In this document: piece after piece, positions 8,086 through 16,307 of the stretch | Layout of the letters: each line of letters begins with the position of its first letter | Numbering within the stretch: the stretch's first letter is position 1 | Assembly: GCA_040219275.1 (NCBI GenBank) | Contig: JAVJSU010000024.1 | Coordinates: forward strand, 209,694-273,693 | DNA: 64,000 nucleotides | Reading direction: 5' to 3' | Source: JAVJSU01 sp040219275 | GTDB lineage: Bacteria > Chloroflexota > Anaerolineae > Aggregatilineales > Phototrophicaceae | Notes under the pieces: generated by a model | Told to the model about the DNA's origin: nothing | What the model saw: only the letters and a program-made list of their open reading frames with translations | Databases searched by the model: none | Translations under genes and position numbers: made by a program

Positions 8086-9438
8086 ATGCGATATCGTTGG
8101 TTGTGGTTTATATCCATGGTTCTAGTGGGGTGGATGCAGAGCGTTAATAACGCACAGGATACTCTGCAATCTGATCTGAATGCAGATTATTTTGTTGAGG
8201 CAGAGGTTTCTAACGTCACGCCCTTTGTCGGTGAAGAAGTGACTTATATTTTCAGGTACTATGCCTTTAATTTGACGGCGGGCATATATGATGATTTACC
8301 CGATTTCGAAGGCTTCTGGTTATCTGAAGTCTCACAATTGGTAACTCCCCGTGTGGAAACAATCAATAACCGTCAATATAGCGTTATGGAAGTTTTCGCT
8401 GTGTTATCTCCGTTGCGTGCCGGACAGTTGATTATTGAACCGGGTGTGCTTGATGTACCGGAAACGCTTTTTGATGATGCGACAATGCTACAAACGAACC
8501 AGGTCGTCGTGAACGTTCAGCCACTACCGGAGGACGCGCCGGATAATTTTTTTGGTGCAGTCGGGCAATATGATATGGCGGTGACCATCAGTGAAACGAC
8601 CACAATGATCGGTCAGCCAATCAGCCTCTCTGTCACGATAAACGGGGCGGGTAGTTTGGAGCGCCTTACCGCACCACAACTTCCTGTAATTGAGGGTTGG
8701 CGTGCATATCGAAGCGAGACAGGCTATCGAAGTAGTGATATTGGCGGTTTACGGCTCGGTGAGAAGACATTTGAGTGGTTATTGATTCCCGATAACGCAG
8801 GCACACAGGTCTTGCCACCGATAATATTCTCATATTTTAGCCCACAATCTCAAAGCTTTGTCACGTTGACCGGCGAATCCTTTAGTATTGAGGTGTTTCC
8901 TACTGCATCCGGCGAGCGTCGGTCACCGAGACAGTTTGAAGTCGAAGATAATAGCCTTGCGATTTTTCCGGTTATTGGAGTACTCCGCACCGAATCTAAT
9001 AGTCAGGGAATATTGTTCTGGCTATTGTGGGGCATTGCCCCGTTCGCAAGTTTTGGGATTGGCGGGATGCTATTTCTGCGTGACTATGTTTCACGCCGAA
9101 ACAGGACTCAACGGCAAGCACTGGCGATTTCAAGATTTTCGCAGAGATTAACTTCATCAATTGATCTCCCTGCTGATGATTTTTCGACGCACGCAGAGCA
9201 AATACTCCTCGATTTCGTATCTGATAAAAGCGGCAAATCTTTGCAGACTTTACTTGAAGCGGAATCGATATTGAAGGAAAATATTACGCGAGATGGAGTT
9301 GATTTATTCCTGCGTCATTTTACGGAAGCACAATCTTTACGTTACGTGCCTCAAGATTATCAATCCTCGCGCAAACTTTACGTCAATGATGTTGTTGATA
9401 CGATGAGAAAGATTGACCGTTCATGGCGCGTATCCTAA
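8086..9438 (+). CDS. BatD/oxygen-tolerance-family membrane protein
   Basis: A 450-residue protein of the BatD type. It has a signal peptide (first about 24 residues, ending near NNAQD), then two or three beta-sandwich repeats opening with VTPFVGEEVTYIFRYY, where the G-E-x-V/F-T pattern recurs at about residue 170. A membrane helix follows (about 303-328), then a cytoplasmic helical tail. I chose ATG 8086, which follows the previous stop by one base, and not the longer frame from 7975 that would overlap the TPR gene. It probably forms the large extracytoplasmic component of the Bat complex. Confidence 0.82.
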   Translation: MRYRWLWFISMVLVGWMQSVNNAQDTLQSDLNADYFVEAEVSNVTPFVGEEVTYIFRYYAFNLTAGIYDDLPDFEGFWLSEVSQLVTPRVETINNRQYSVMEVFAVLSPLRAGQLIIEPGVLDVPETLFDDATMLQTNQVVVNVQPLPEDAPDNFFGAVGQYDMAVTISETTTMIGQPISLSVTINGAGSLERLTAPQLPVIEGWRAYRSETGYRSSDIGGLRLGEKTFEWLLIPDNAGTQVLPPIIFSYFSPQSQSFVTLTGESFSIEVFPTASGERRSPRQFEVEDNSLAIFPVIGVLRTESNSQGILFWLLWGIAPFASFGIGGMLFLRDYVSRRNRTQRQALAISRFSQRLTSSIDLPADDFSTHAEQILLDFVSDKSGKSLQTLLEAESILKENITRDGVDLFLRHFTEAQSLRYVPQDYQSSRKLYVNDVVDTMRKIDRSWRVS

Positions 9439-10196
9439 CGATTTTAGGGTTGGTCATCATGGTTAGCTCACTCCTTTCGTCCCCTGTTCTTGCACAGGAC
9501 ACTGACTGGACGGAATGGGCGCGACAAGCTGAACTCGCCTATTTAAATGGTGATTATGCACAGGCGAGTGTGTTGTACACGCGGCTCATCGAAAGTGGTG
9601 TGCGTGATTTTACGGTCTATTACAACGCTGGCAGTGCGTATTATCAAAATGGGGATTTGGGGCTAGCGTTAAGCTATTTTTTGGAAGCACAATTGCTGAA
9701 TCCACGATCACAGGCGTTGAACCTTAATATTGCGCGTATTCGTGCTGAAAGGGTTGATTATTTGCCCGAATCGAATGACGTGGTTAATGTTCTCGGCTCT
9801 GCAACCATAACAATAATATCGCTTAGAGAACTCCAAATTATCACACTCGTTGTGTGGTCGTTCTGGTTCGCTTTGTGGGGTATATTTTTTATATCGCCAT
9901 CCCTTCGCCTGCGGATTCGGATTTTACAGTGGGTGTCTGGCGTGCTAATGGTGTTATTTTTGGTGTTTATGACGACCCGTATGTTTATTCGTGAATTTCG
10001 CGGGGTAGCAGTGGTTACGTCGCCAGTGATACAAGTAATGAGTGGTCCGGGGGAGGATTATCTGCCATTATACCGATTGTTCTCTGCGGCGGAGTTACGG
10101 TTAGATGACGTACAGGATAATTGGGCGAGGTTTTCTTTAGGAGATGGACGAGAAGGTTGGGTTCTTCGTGATGCGATCAATCCACTTGAGGGCTAG
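9423..10196 (+). CDS. TPR-SH3 membrane protein (BatE-like)
   Basis: A 257-residue protein with a signal peptide ending near PVLAQD and one or two TPR units (FTVYYNAGSAYYQNGD, about residues 55-72). Two membrane helices (about 130-155 and 165-182) follow, then a C-terminal bacterial SH3 domain (about 196-250) that ends REGWVLRD. BatE proteins in Bat operons have the same TPR, membrane and SH3 order. It overlaps BatD by 16 bases. Its stop TAG lies inside the palindrome CTAG, which also provides the stop of the convergent sucD-like gene, so the two operons meet with no spacer. Confidence 0.85.
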   Translation: MARILTILGLVIMVSSLLSSPVLAQDTDWTEWARQAELAYLNGDYAQASVLYTRLIESGVRDFTVYYNAGSAYYQNGDLGLALSYFLEAQLLNPRSQALNLNIARIRAERVDYLPESNDVVNVLGSATITIISLRELQIITLVVWSFWFALWGIFFISPSLRLRIRILQWVSGVLMVLFLVFMTTRMFIREFRGVAVVTSPVIQVMSGPGEDYLPLYRLFSAAELRLDDVQDNWARFSLGDGREGWVLRDAINPLEG

Positions 10197-11050
10197 CGAA
10201 GAAGTTCCACCAGATGGTCTGGATTATTTGCAATACGTACCCCCGCTTGAGCAAGTGCCATGATTTTTTCTTCGGCTGTTCCGTGACCTTGCTCGATGAT
10301 TGCACCAGCATATCCCATGCGTTCGCTTATTGGTGCGCTTTTTCCGGCAATGAAGGCGGCAACGGGCTTTGTCATATGAGCTTTTATGTAAGATGCCGCA
10401 TCAATTTCAGCACGTCCGCCGATTTCCCCTATTAGGAGGATTTTTTCGGTATCAGGGTCGTTTTCGAACATCTCCAACACATCAACAAAACTGGTACCGA
10501 TAATCGGATCTCCACCGATGCCAACACAGGTTGATTGTCCTAGACCATTTTCACTTAAGTGATAAATCATCTCGTAGGTGAGGGTACTGCTCCGGGAAGC
10601 AACTCCGATAGTGCCTTTTTTCGTGATGTAACCTGGAATAATGCCTATACTGATGCCAGAAGGCGTAAGGATACCCGGACAGTTCGGACCAAGTAGCCTG
10701 CTGTTGCTCTGTTTAAGGTAATCATAGAGTCTCATCGTATCTTGAACCGGAATACCCTCAGTGATACAAACAATCAGATCAATGCCGGCATCAATGGCTT
10801 CATAGATTGCGTCTGACGCATGTTCCGGCGGTACGAAAATGACGCTCGTATTTGCTTCTGTGGCTTCTATAGCCGCGATTACGGAGTCAAACACGGGTTT
10901 ACCGGAAATCCACTCTCCACCTTTACCGGGGGTAACGCCTCCTACAATGTTTGTGCCAAAATCAATCATCTGGCGCGTATGAAAACTTCCCTCATGTCCG
11001 GTCATTCCTTGCACTAGTACGCGCATATGCGGATGAGTCAGGATTGCCAT
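10193..11050 (-). CDS. SucD-like acyl-CoA ligase alpha subunit with replaced active-site histidine
   Basis: A 285-residue homologue of succinyl-CoA synthetase alpha. The CoA-binding N-terminal half (VGGVTPGKGG, TEGIP, GPNCPG) and the STCVGIGGDPI and GEIGG blocks are well kept. However, the phosphorylated histidine of the family (E. coli His246, in RMGHAGAI) is Tyr247 here (RMGYAGAI, codon TAT), and the conserved SRSGTL reads SRSSTL (residues 152-157). A histidine does occur nearby (QGHGTAEEK, His256) at a position that is normally Lys. Canonical catalysis through a phosphohistidine therefore looks impossible unless His256 substitutes. Its start codon is adjacent to the stop of the beta-like gene, so the pair is co-expressed. 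Family assignment is firm; succinyl-CoA ligase activity is doubtful. Confidence 0.85.
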   Translation of the reverse strand: MAILTHPHMRVLVQGMTGHEGSFHTRQMIDFGTNIVGGVTPGKGGEWISGKPVFDSVIAAIEATEANTSVIFVPPEHASDAIYEAIDAGIDLIVCITEGIPVQDTMRLYDYLKQSNSRLLGPNCPGILTPSGISIGIIPGYITKKGTIGVASRSSTLTYEMIYHLSENGLGQSTCVGIGGDPIIGTSFVDVLEMFENDPDTEKILLIGEIGGRAEIDAASYIKAHMTKPVAAFIAGKSAPISERMGYAGAIIEQGHGTAEEKIMALAQAGVRIANNPDHLVELLR

Positions 11051-12198
11051 TACTCGTTTACCATCACTTTTTGGATTGCTACTAAGACTGCTTCCGGAAG
11101 ATGTCGTGCTGTAAATAAGTTGGGAATAGTCGCATTTCTTAAGATGTCTAACCCTTGAGGGGCATTTGTACCCTGTAATCTTACAACGATGGGTTGCGTT
11201 GGTACCTTTTCAGAGCACACCTTTATGATACCGTTAGCGACTTCGTCACAGCGCGTTAATCCGCCAAAAATATTGATGAGAATTGATTTCACGTCAGCAT
11301 CTTTCAAAATGAGTTGTAGACCTTCCGCGACCCGATCAGCAGTTGCACCATCGCCGATGTCTAAGTAATTTGCAGGGCGAATGCTCCCATTGCCATGCTG
11401 AATAATCATGTCCATAGTCGTCATTGCTAAACCCGTACCATTGACCATACATCCAATTTGCCCATCAAGTTTGACGTAGTTAAGACCTTCTTCATTGGCA
11501 AATTTGTGATCGGTAGGTTCTTGCATAAGGGCAAGTTCAGGTTGCCTATAGAGTGCGTTATCATCTATGACCAACGTGGCATCAAGTGCAATTAATTCGT
11601 CTTTATGTGTTACGACAAGTGGGTTTAATTCTGCCAATAGCGCGTCAGACTCGGTATAGCAAGTGTACAGACCATGCGTTAAATTGCGAAATGGCTCCCA
11701 CAGATGACGCGGTAACTCTAACATGCTGGCGATATTAGTGATCTGGTATGAGCGTAAGCCGAGGATGGGTTTAATATATTGACGGATCACATCAACGGGT
11801 GCGTTTCTTGGTATATTTTCATCAACCGTGGCACGGTCATTTGAAGCAACAAGGACAGGACGACCCAACGCACGGTCATAAGTGATGCCGAGATAGACTT
11901 TTCTCTTTAGATAGATTTTAGGCTCGACCAAGACCTGTTTTACGTCAAGTCCCTGAACTTTTTGTGAAAAAAGATTGCTCGCCTTTTCTTTCGCTTCTTC
12001 CGGCGTGGCGGCATATTCGACCCCCTGTGATCGATTTCGGTCAACAGAGAGAACCTGTGCTTTGATAACAACAGGTTGATTGAGATCGCTGGCGATTTCC
12101 AGCACCTCATCCGGTGTAAAGGCAAGTCGCCCTAATACGGTGGGAATTCCACATTTTTGTAACTGGTGTTTAGATTGAAAATCTTGCAGTCTCAACAC
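11050..12198 (-). CDS. SucC-like ATP-grasp beta subunit with altered nucleotide loop
   Basis: A 382-residue homologue of succinyl-CoA synthetase beta. C-terminal blocks such as LNYVKLDGQIGCMVNGTGLAM, NIFGGLTRCD and the metal-ligand region ELNPLV are conserved. In the ATP-grasp part the lysine of VVIKAQV (Lys46) is kept. The glycine-rich loop that follows it in E. coli (HAGGRGKAGG) reads LSVDRNRSQG (residues 50-59), and the later STEGG block reads SNDRA. These changes match the loss of the catalytic histidine in its partner, so both subunits seem to have diverged together. It lies upstream of the alpha gene on the same strand and its TAA stop touches the alpha ATG. Confidence 0.83.
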   Translation of the reverse strand: MLRLQDFQSKHQLQKCGIPTVLGRLAFTPDEVLEIASDLNQPVVIKAQVLSVDRNRSQGVEYAATPEEAKEKASNLFSQKVQGLDVKQVLVEPKIYLKRKVYLGITYDRALGRPVLVASNDRATVDENIPRNAPVDVIRQYIKPILGLRSYQITNIASMLELPRHLWEPFRNLTHGLYTCYTESDALLAELNPLVVTHKDELIALDATLVIDDNALYRQPELALMQEPTDHKFANEEGLNYVKLDGQIGCMVNGTGLAMTTMDMIIQHGNGSIRPANYLDIGDGATADRVAEGLQLILKDADVKSILINIFGGLTRCDEVANGIIKVCSEKVPTQPIVVRLQGTNAPQGLDILRNATIPNLFTARHLPEAVLVAIQKVMVNE

Positions 12199-12245
12199 AA
12201 AAATCCGTATGTTTTTAGCTGATATACTTGTGTAGATTTTCTGGA

Positions 12246-12539
12246 TCAGATCATTTCAATATCTTGATGTGTGATGATAATGTCGCCGAAACTGTCTTCA
12301 ATGAAATTAATGATCCTGTCCATTGCGCTCTGATTATGAGACGTGGAGTTACTTACCATGACGAGTGCTAATTGCGCGAGTTGCCACTTATCATTCTCTG
12401 CAACTTCGGCAATAGACACGTTGAACTTATTTTGTGTTTTTGCGATCAACGACTTCAATATACCACGTTTCTGTTTCAGGGAAGTTAGTCCGGGCAGATG
12501 GATCGTTAAGGTACAGAGACAAATGTGTGCTTTAGACAT
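12246..12539 (-). CDS. ylxP: DUF503 family protein (YlxP-like)
   Basis: A 97-residue protein matching the DUF503/YlxP family in size and pattern: a first strand (CLCTLTIHLPG), then LKQKRGILKSLIAKTQNKFNVSIAEV with the family's S/K-rich helix and N-x-x-V-A-E-V strand, ending in an acidic tail. In Bacillus ylxP lies beside rbfA and nusA, and a role in ribosome maturation has been proposed. Here it lies 47 bases upstream of the sucC-like gene on the same strand, away from those partners. Identification is good; function is not established. Confidence 0.82.
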   Translation of the reverse strand: MSKAHICLCTLTIHLPGLTSLKQKRGILKSLIAKTQNKFNVSIAEVAENDKWQLAQLALVMVSNSTSHNQSAMDRIINFIEDSFGDIIITHQDIEMI

Positions 12540-12740
12540 AATTCATTAAGGCGCTCTAATTTGACTTATAATGCGCAGTCTCAGAGTATACTCAATGATG
12601 TTGTGTTGCGACATAGTGCAATCGTGAATAGCGTTGGTTTTCTGTATGCGCTATACTGGATATTAAGTCTTTTAGTGTGAATCATAAATTGTGTGTGAGC
12701 GTGCAATTGATTTACGTCCGCACCCCAATAGGAGCAGTCG

Positions 12741-14363
12741 ATGAAAAGAGAAATTCATCCTTATCGTTATGTTCTCCTTTTACTGATAAGCATCCTCGTT
12801 TTGAGTGGGGGTGTGGTTCAGGCGCAAGCACCAAACTTGCTGGAGAATCCTGGATTTGAGAACCCATATGTTGATCGTGGTGGTAATCCTGCCCGTATGG
12901 TCGCCCAGGGTTGGACACCGTGGCATGTTCAAGCGACGGTAGGACAAGCCTCATATCAGAATCAGCAACCGGAATATGTACAGACAGCACCAAATAGCTT
13001 GAGAGTTCGTAATGGTAATAACGCACAACATTATTTCTCATATTTTGCGACTCATCAGGGTGGGGTCTTTCAACGTGTAACCGGTATTACGCCCGGAACC
13101 GAGATGCGGTTTGATGTTTATGCCTATGTCTGGTCGTCTACATTTAGTGATGGTGAGGATAGTGATCGCCCTGGTGGGGTAATCGTACAGGTAGGTATTG
13201 ATCCAACCGGCGGAACTGATGGAACGAGCACAAATATCGTCTGGTCATTACCTGCTGAGCAATATGATGCCTATCGCAATTATGCCATCAGTGCGACAGC
13301 GGCTAGTAATGCAGTCACCGTTTTTGTGCGTTCTCAAGTGTCTGTTGCAGTAGAAAACAATCATATTTATCTTGATGATGCGACACTGGCTGTTTCTACC
13401 GATCAATCAAATCCCATCCCAACCAATACATCGCAACCCGCCGCAACCAATACAGTCGTTGTTGTGCCAACCAACACATCACAACCTGTCGCAACGAATA
13501 CGACTCAACCGACAAATACCTTAGTACCTGCGACCAATACGGCAATTCCAACAGCCACAACTGTGGATAGTGGCACTGGAACTGATCCCACACCAACCGC
13601 AGAAGGATTTGTCCCAACAAATACAGCGATTCCGCTTAATCCGACCAATACATCTGAGCCAGTAGCCACCAACACAAGTGAACCGGTGGTGACGAACACG
13701 GCTGTTCCAACTACAGATGCACAGGAACCAACGAGTGAGTCAACTGCTGTTGTTGAGCCGACTTCTACAGGTCCTATAACTGACGAGTTTCCGAATACGC
13801 TCGTCCATGTGGTGCAACGTGGTGAAACAGTCGGACAATTGGCAACTTTATACGGCTCTACCATTGAAGCCATTCGTTCAGCCAATGATTTGCCGGCGAA
13901 CAATCTGATCAACATCGACCAACGGTTGATTATTCCTGTGCGTCTCGCCGCACCTGCAACTCGTACACCAACTCCGATCCCTCAAGAAGGGGGACAGCCC
14001 GGACAATCGGGTGGCGGAGATGCAAATGTGAATACCTATACCGTCAGTCCGGGAGACACGCTATATCGTGTTGCCGTGCGCTACAATACGAGCGTGGCGG
14101 CATTAGCTCGCTTGAATGGCATTGTGAATGTCAATCTTATTCAAGTGGGTCAGGTGTTGAGAGTGCCGGGTGTAGGTGATCCCGCTGTGCCGCCTGTAGA
14201 AGTGCCACAAGCACCGGAACAGCGCACCTATGTTATTCAATACGGGGATAATCTGTTCCGCATCGCCTTCCGCTTCGGCGTGAATGCACAGCGTCTCGCA
14301 GAAGTGAATGGGATTAGCAATATCAGCCTGATTTATTGGGGACAGACGTTAATTATCCCATGA
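12741..14363 (+). CDS. Secreted protein with three LysM domains and Thr/Asn-rich linker
   Basis: A 540-residue secreted protein starting at ATG 12741 behind AGGAG. It has a signal peptide ending near VVQAQ. A beta-sandwich region follows (about residues 30-215), opening NLLENPGFE, the usual start of carbohydrate-binding-like modules. Next is a linker (about 220-345) of PTNT/ATNT repeats, then LysM domains at about 353-401, 432-478 and 495-540, each with the pattern GDTLYRVA...LARLNGI...IQVGQ.L.VP. LysM domains bind peptidoglycan or chitin. No catalytic domain is seen. Its TGA stop overlaps the next gene's ATG. Confidence 0.88.
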   Translation: MKREIHPYRYVLLLLISILVLSGGVVQAQAPNLLENPGFENPYVDRGGNPARMVAQGWTPWHVQATVGQASYQNQQPEYVQTAPNSLRVRNGNNAQHYFSYFATHQGGVFQRVTGITPGTEMRFDVYAYVWSSTFSDGEDSDRPGGVIVQVGIDPTGGTDGTSTNIVWSLPAEQYDAYRNYAISATAASNAVTVFVRSQVSVAVENNHIYLDDATLAVSTDQSNPIPTNTSQPAATNTVVVVPTNTSQPVATNTTQPTNTLVPATNTAIPTATTVDSGTGTDPTPTAEGFVPTNTAIPLNPTNTSEPVATNTSEPVVTNTAVPTTDAQEPTSESTAVVEPTSTGPITDEFPNTLVHVVQRGETVGQLATLYGSTIEAIRSANDLPANNLINIDQRLIIPVRLAAPATRTPTPIPQEGGQPGQSGGGDANVNTYTVSPGDTLYRVAVRYNTSVAALARLNGIVNVNLIQVGQVLRVPGVGDPAVPPVEVPQAPEQRTYVIQYGDNLFRIAFRFGVNAQRLAEVNGISNISLIYWGQTLIIP

Positions 14364-14740
14364 GCGTAAAGTGGCGGATCATAAAAAATGAGACATCCGG
14401 ACAGATTGTGTTAGAACGAGCACGATGGTGCCAGAGTTTCTGGTGCCATTTTAGAGGCTTGCAACTTGTTCGGAGTTTACCACCTAAGCAGGGTTTATTA
14501 TTCGTGACCGGGGCGGAAAGTCGTCCCGGTTCCGCAATCCATATGTTTTTTATGCTGTTTAGCATCGGGGTAGTCTGGTTAGATGCTAAAGGGCAGGTCG
14601 TAGACAAGCAGTTAGCCAAGCCGTGGCGACCACTTTATACACCTGCGAAGCCCGCGCAATACTACATTGAAGCCAATACAGATGTGTTGGATCGTGTTGA
14701 AATTGGTCACATTTTGACATTTGATGAAGAAACGACTTGA
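14360..14740 (+). CDS. DUF192 family protein
   Basis: A 126-residue protein of the DUF192 type. It opens with the usual surface-attachment-like strand and the W-C-Q-S-F-W-x-R/H-F-R-G-L-Q-L stretch that aligns with the A-x-T-x-x-x-R-x-x-G-L-M region. It then has SAIHMFFMLFSIGVVWLDAKG, the family's I-H-(M/T)-x-x-M-x-F-x-I-D-V-x-(F/W)-L-D core. The function of DUF192 is unknown. It lacks an obvious signal peptide, unlike some members. ATG 14360 overlaps the LysM gene's stop as ATGA, which fixes the start and suggests joint expression with the two secreted LysM proteins around it. Confidence 0.82.
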   Translation: MSVKWRIIKNETSGQIVLERARWCQSFWCHFRGLQLVRSLPPKQGLLFVTGAESRPGSAIHMFFMLFSIGVVWLDAKGQVVDKQLAKPWRPLYTPAKPAQYYIEANTDVLDRVEIGHILTFDEETT

Positions 14741-14780
14741 CGACTTCTCACAAAGGTTTCATTATAGGCAGATATGTTAA

Positions 14781-16271
14781 GTGCTGTCTCAGGTGAAACC
14801 TTTGTCATATCTTCGAACCCTCCATAGATTTCTTACAATTTTCAGCCTCTTATTTTTGCTTTCCGCAGTTTCGCTGGCACAGGAAGAGTCTCCGGTAGAA
14901 ACACCCGGCGTAACCATCCATGTGGTACAACGTGGCGAAAATCTTTATCGTATCGCGCAAAGTTATGCACTGACGATTGATGATATCGCACGCATCAATG
15001 GCATCACAAATACGGCGAGCATTCAGGTGGGGCAGAGGCTTCTTATCCCACTTGACTCTCCACAAGCCGATCCCGTGCCCATAATTCATGTAATTCAACC
15101 AGGGGAGTCACTTGGCAGTATTGCACAGCTTTATGGTGTGAGTTCTGAGTCAGTCTTAAGTGCAAATAGTATTGTTGATGCCAACACGATTTTTATTGGA
15201 CAGGTTTTGCAAATTCCAACGGCAGATATTGCTCTTAACGGGGAGTCTTCTATTGAAAATTCAACAGAATCGGCGTTGCCTGAAACAGCTATAGCAATCA
15301 ATGGCGTTCATGTAGTGAGTTCTGGTGAGACCTTATTCCGTATCGCTACAAGTTACGGCTTAACGGTTTCTGATCTGCAACAGGCAAATGGGATTAGCGA
15401 TCCAACGGTCATCTTTGCAGGGCAGGAGTTGGTCATTCCGGGTGTGCAAACGCAAGTTGCTCTCGATTTACCGGCAAGCATCAGCAATTTGCAGGTTACT
15501 CCCCTGAGCTTGACTGAAGGACAAACCGGAGAGGTTAGATTAACGACACTTTCGCCTGCTAGTGTTAGTGTGACGTTTAATAACCAAAATGTACCGGTGC
15601 TGACCAACGATGATCAAAACTTTATTGTGTTTCTGGCGATCCCTATTTGGACGGCAGGTGGTATTTATCCGATTCAGATTACGGTAACGCCAACCAGTGG
15701 CGCTATGGAAACTTTCAGTGCGAATCTACAAGTTCGTGCCGGTCCTTATGGAAGTCAATACATCACATTGCCACAAGATCGAATTGAGCTACTCAGTACG
15801 GCTGTAGAAGATAACGAGCTTGCGATTTTGCGAAATACCGCTAGTGGTGTCACACCGGAGCGTTATTTTGACGGTCCGATGAGCCTGCCTGCCGCCGCCG
15901 CGATGAACTCTCCATTTGGTACGCGTCGTTCGTATAATGGTAGCGCATTCGATCGTTATCATAGTGGTGCGGATTTTGCAGGTGCGCCTGGTTCGCCGAT
16001 CTTAGCCGCCGCATCAGGGCGAGTGGTTCTAGCAGATACGTTAAATATTCGCGGTATCTCGGTGATGATCGACCATGGCTGGGGCATCTATACTCATTAT
16101 GCACATATGACCGAACGTTATGTACAGATCGGTGATTTTGTTACGGTGGGGCAGATGATAGGCACAGTCGGTTCTACGGGACGGGCAACGGGTGCACATT
16201 TGCATTGGGAATTATGGGTGAATGGTGTGCAGGTTGACCCGATGCAATGGGTACAACAAGCCTTTCCGTAA
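14781..16271 (+). CDS. LysM-M23 peptidoglycan endopeptidase
   Basis: A 496-residue secreted metallopeptidase. After a signal peptide (cleavage near SLAQE, residue 34) come three LysM domains (about residues 46-91, 101-147 and 174-220), a beta-sandwich region (225-330), and a C-terminal M23 domain (about 375-492). The zinc ligands are present as HSGAD (His394, Asp398) and HLHWE (His475), with the second histidine of the HxH pair at 473. The enzyme should cut peptide cross-links of the cell wall, or act in daughter-cell separation. The start is GTG 14781; TTG 14802, preceded by AGGTG, is an equally good alternative and gives a shorter signal peptide. Confidence 0.9.
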   Translation: MLSQVKPLSYLRTLHRFLTIFSLLFLLSAVSLAQEESPVETPGVTIHVVQRGENLYRIAQSYALTIDDIARINGITNTASIQVGQRLLIPLDSPQADPVPIIHVIQPGESLGSIAQLYGVSSESVLSANSIVDANTIFIGQVLQIPTADIALNGESSIENSTESALPETAIAINGVHVVSSGETLFRIATSYGLTVSDLQQANGISDPTVIFAGQELVIPGVQTQVALDLPASISNLQVTPLSLTEGQTGEVRLTTLSPASVSVTFNNQNVPVLTNDDQNFIVFLAIPIWTAGGIYPIQITVTPTSGAMETFSANLQVRAGPYGSQYITLPQDRIELLSTAVEDNELAILRNTASGVTPERYFDGPMSLPAAAAMNSPFGTRRSYNGSAFDRYHSGADFAGAPGSPILAAASGRVVLADTLNIRGISVMIDHGWGIYTHYAHMTERYVQIGDFVTVGQMIGTVGSTGRATGAHLHWELWVNGVQVDPMQWVQQAFP

Positions 16272-16307
16272 CAATTGCAACGTATTGGTATTTTGAGGAA
16301 TAGTTTG

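Noticed and set aside
13505..13915. A 136-codon minus-strand frame opposite the LysM protein linker
   Set aside because: It arises from the Thr/Asn/Pro repeat composition of the real gene, giving Val/Gly-rich nonsense.
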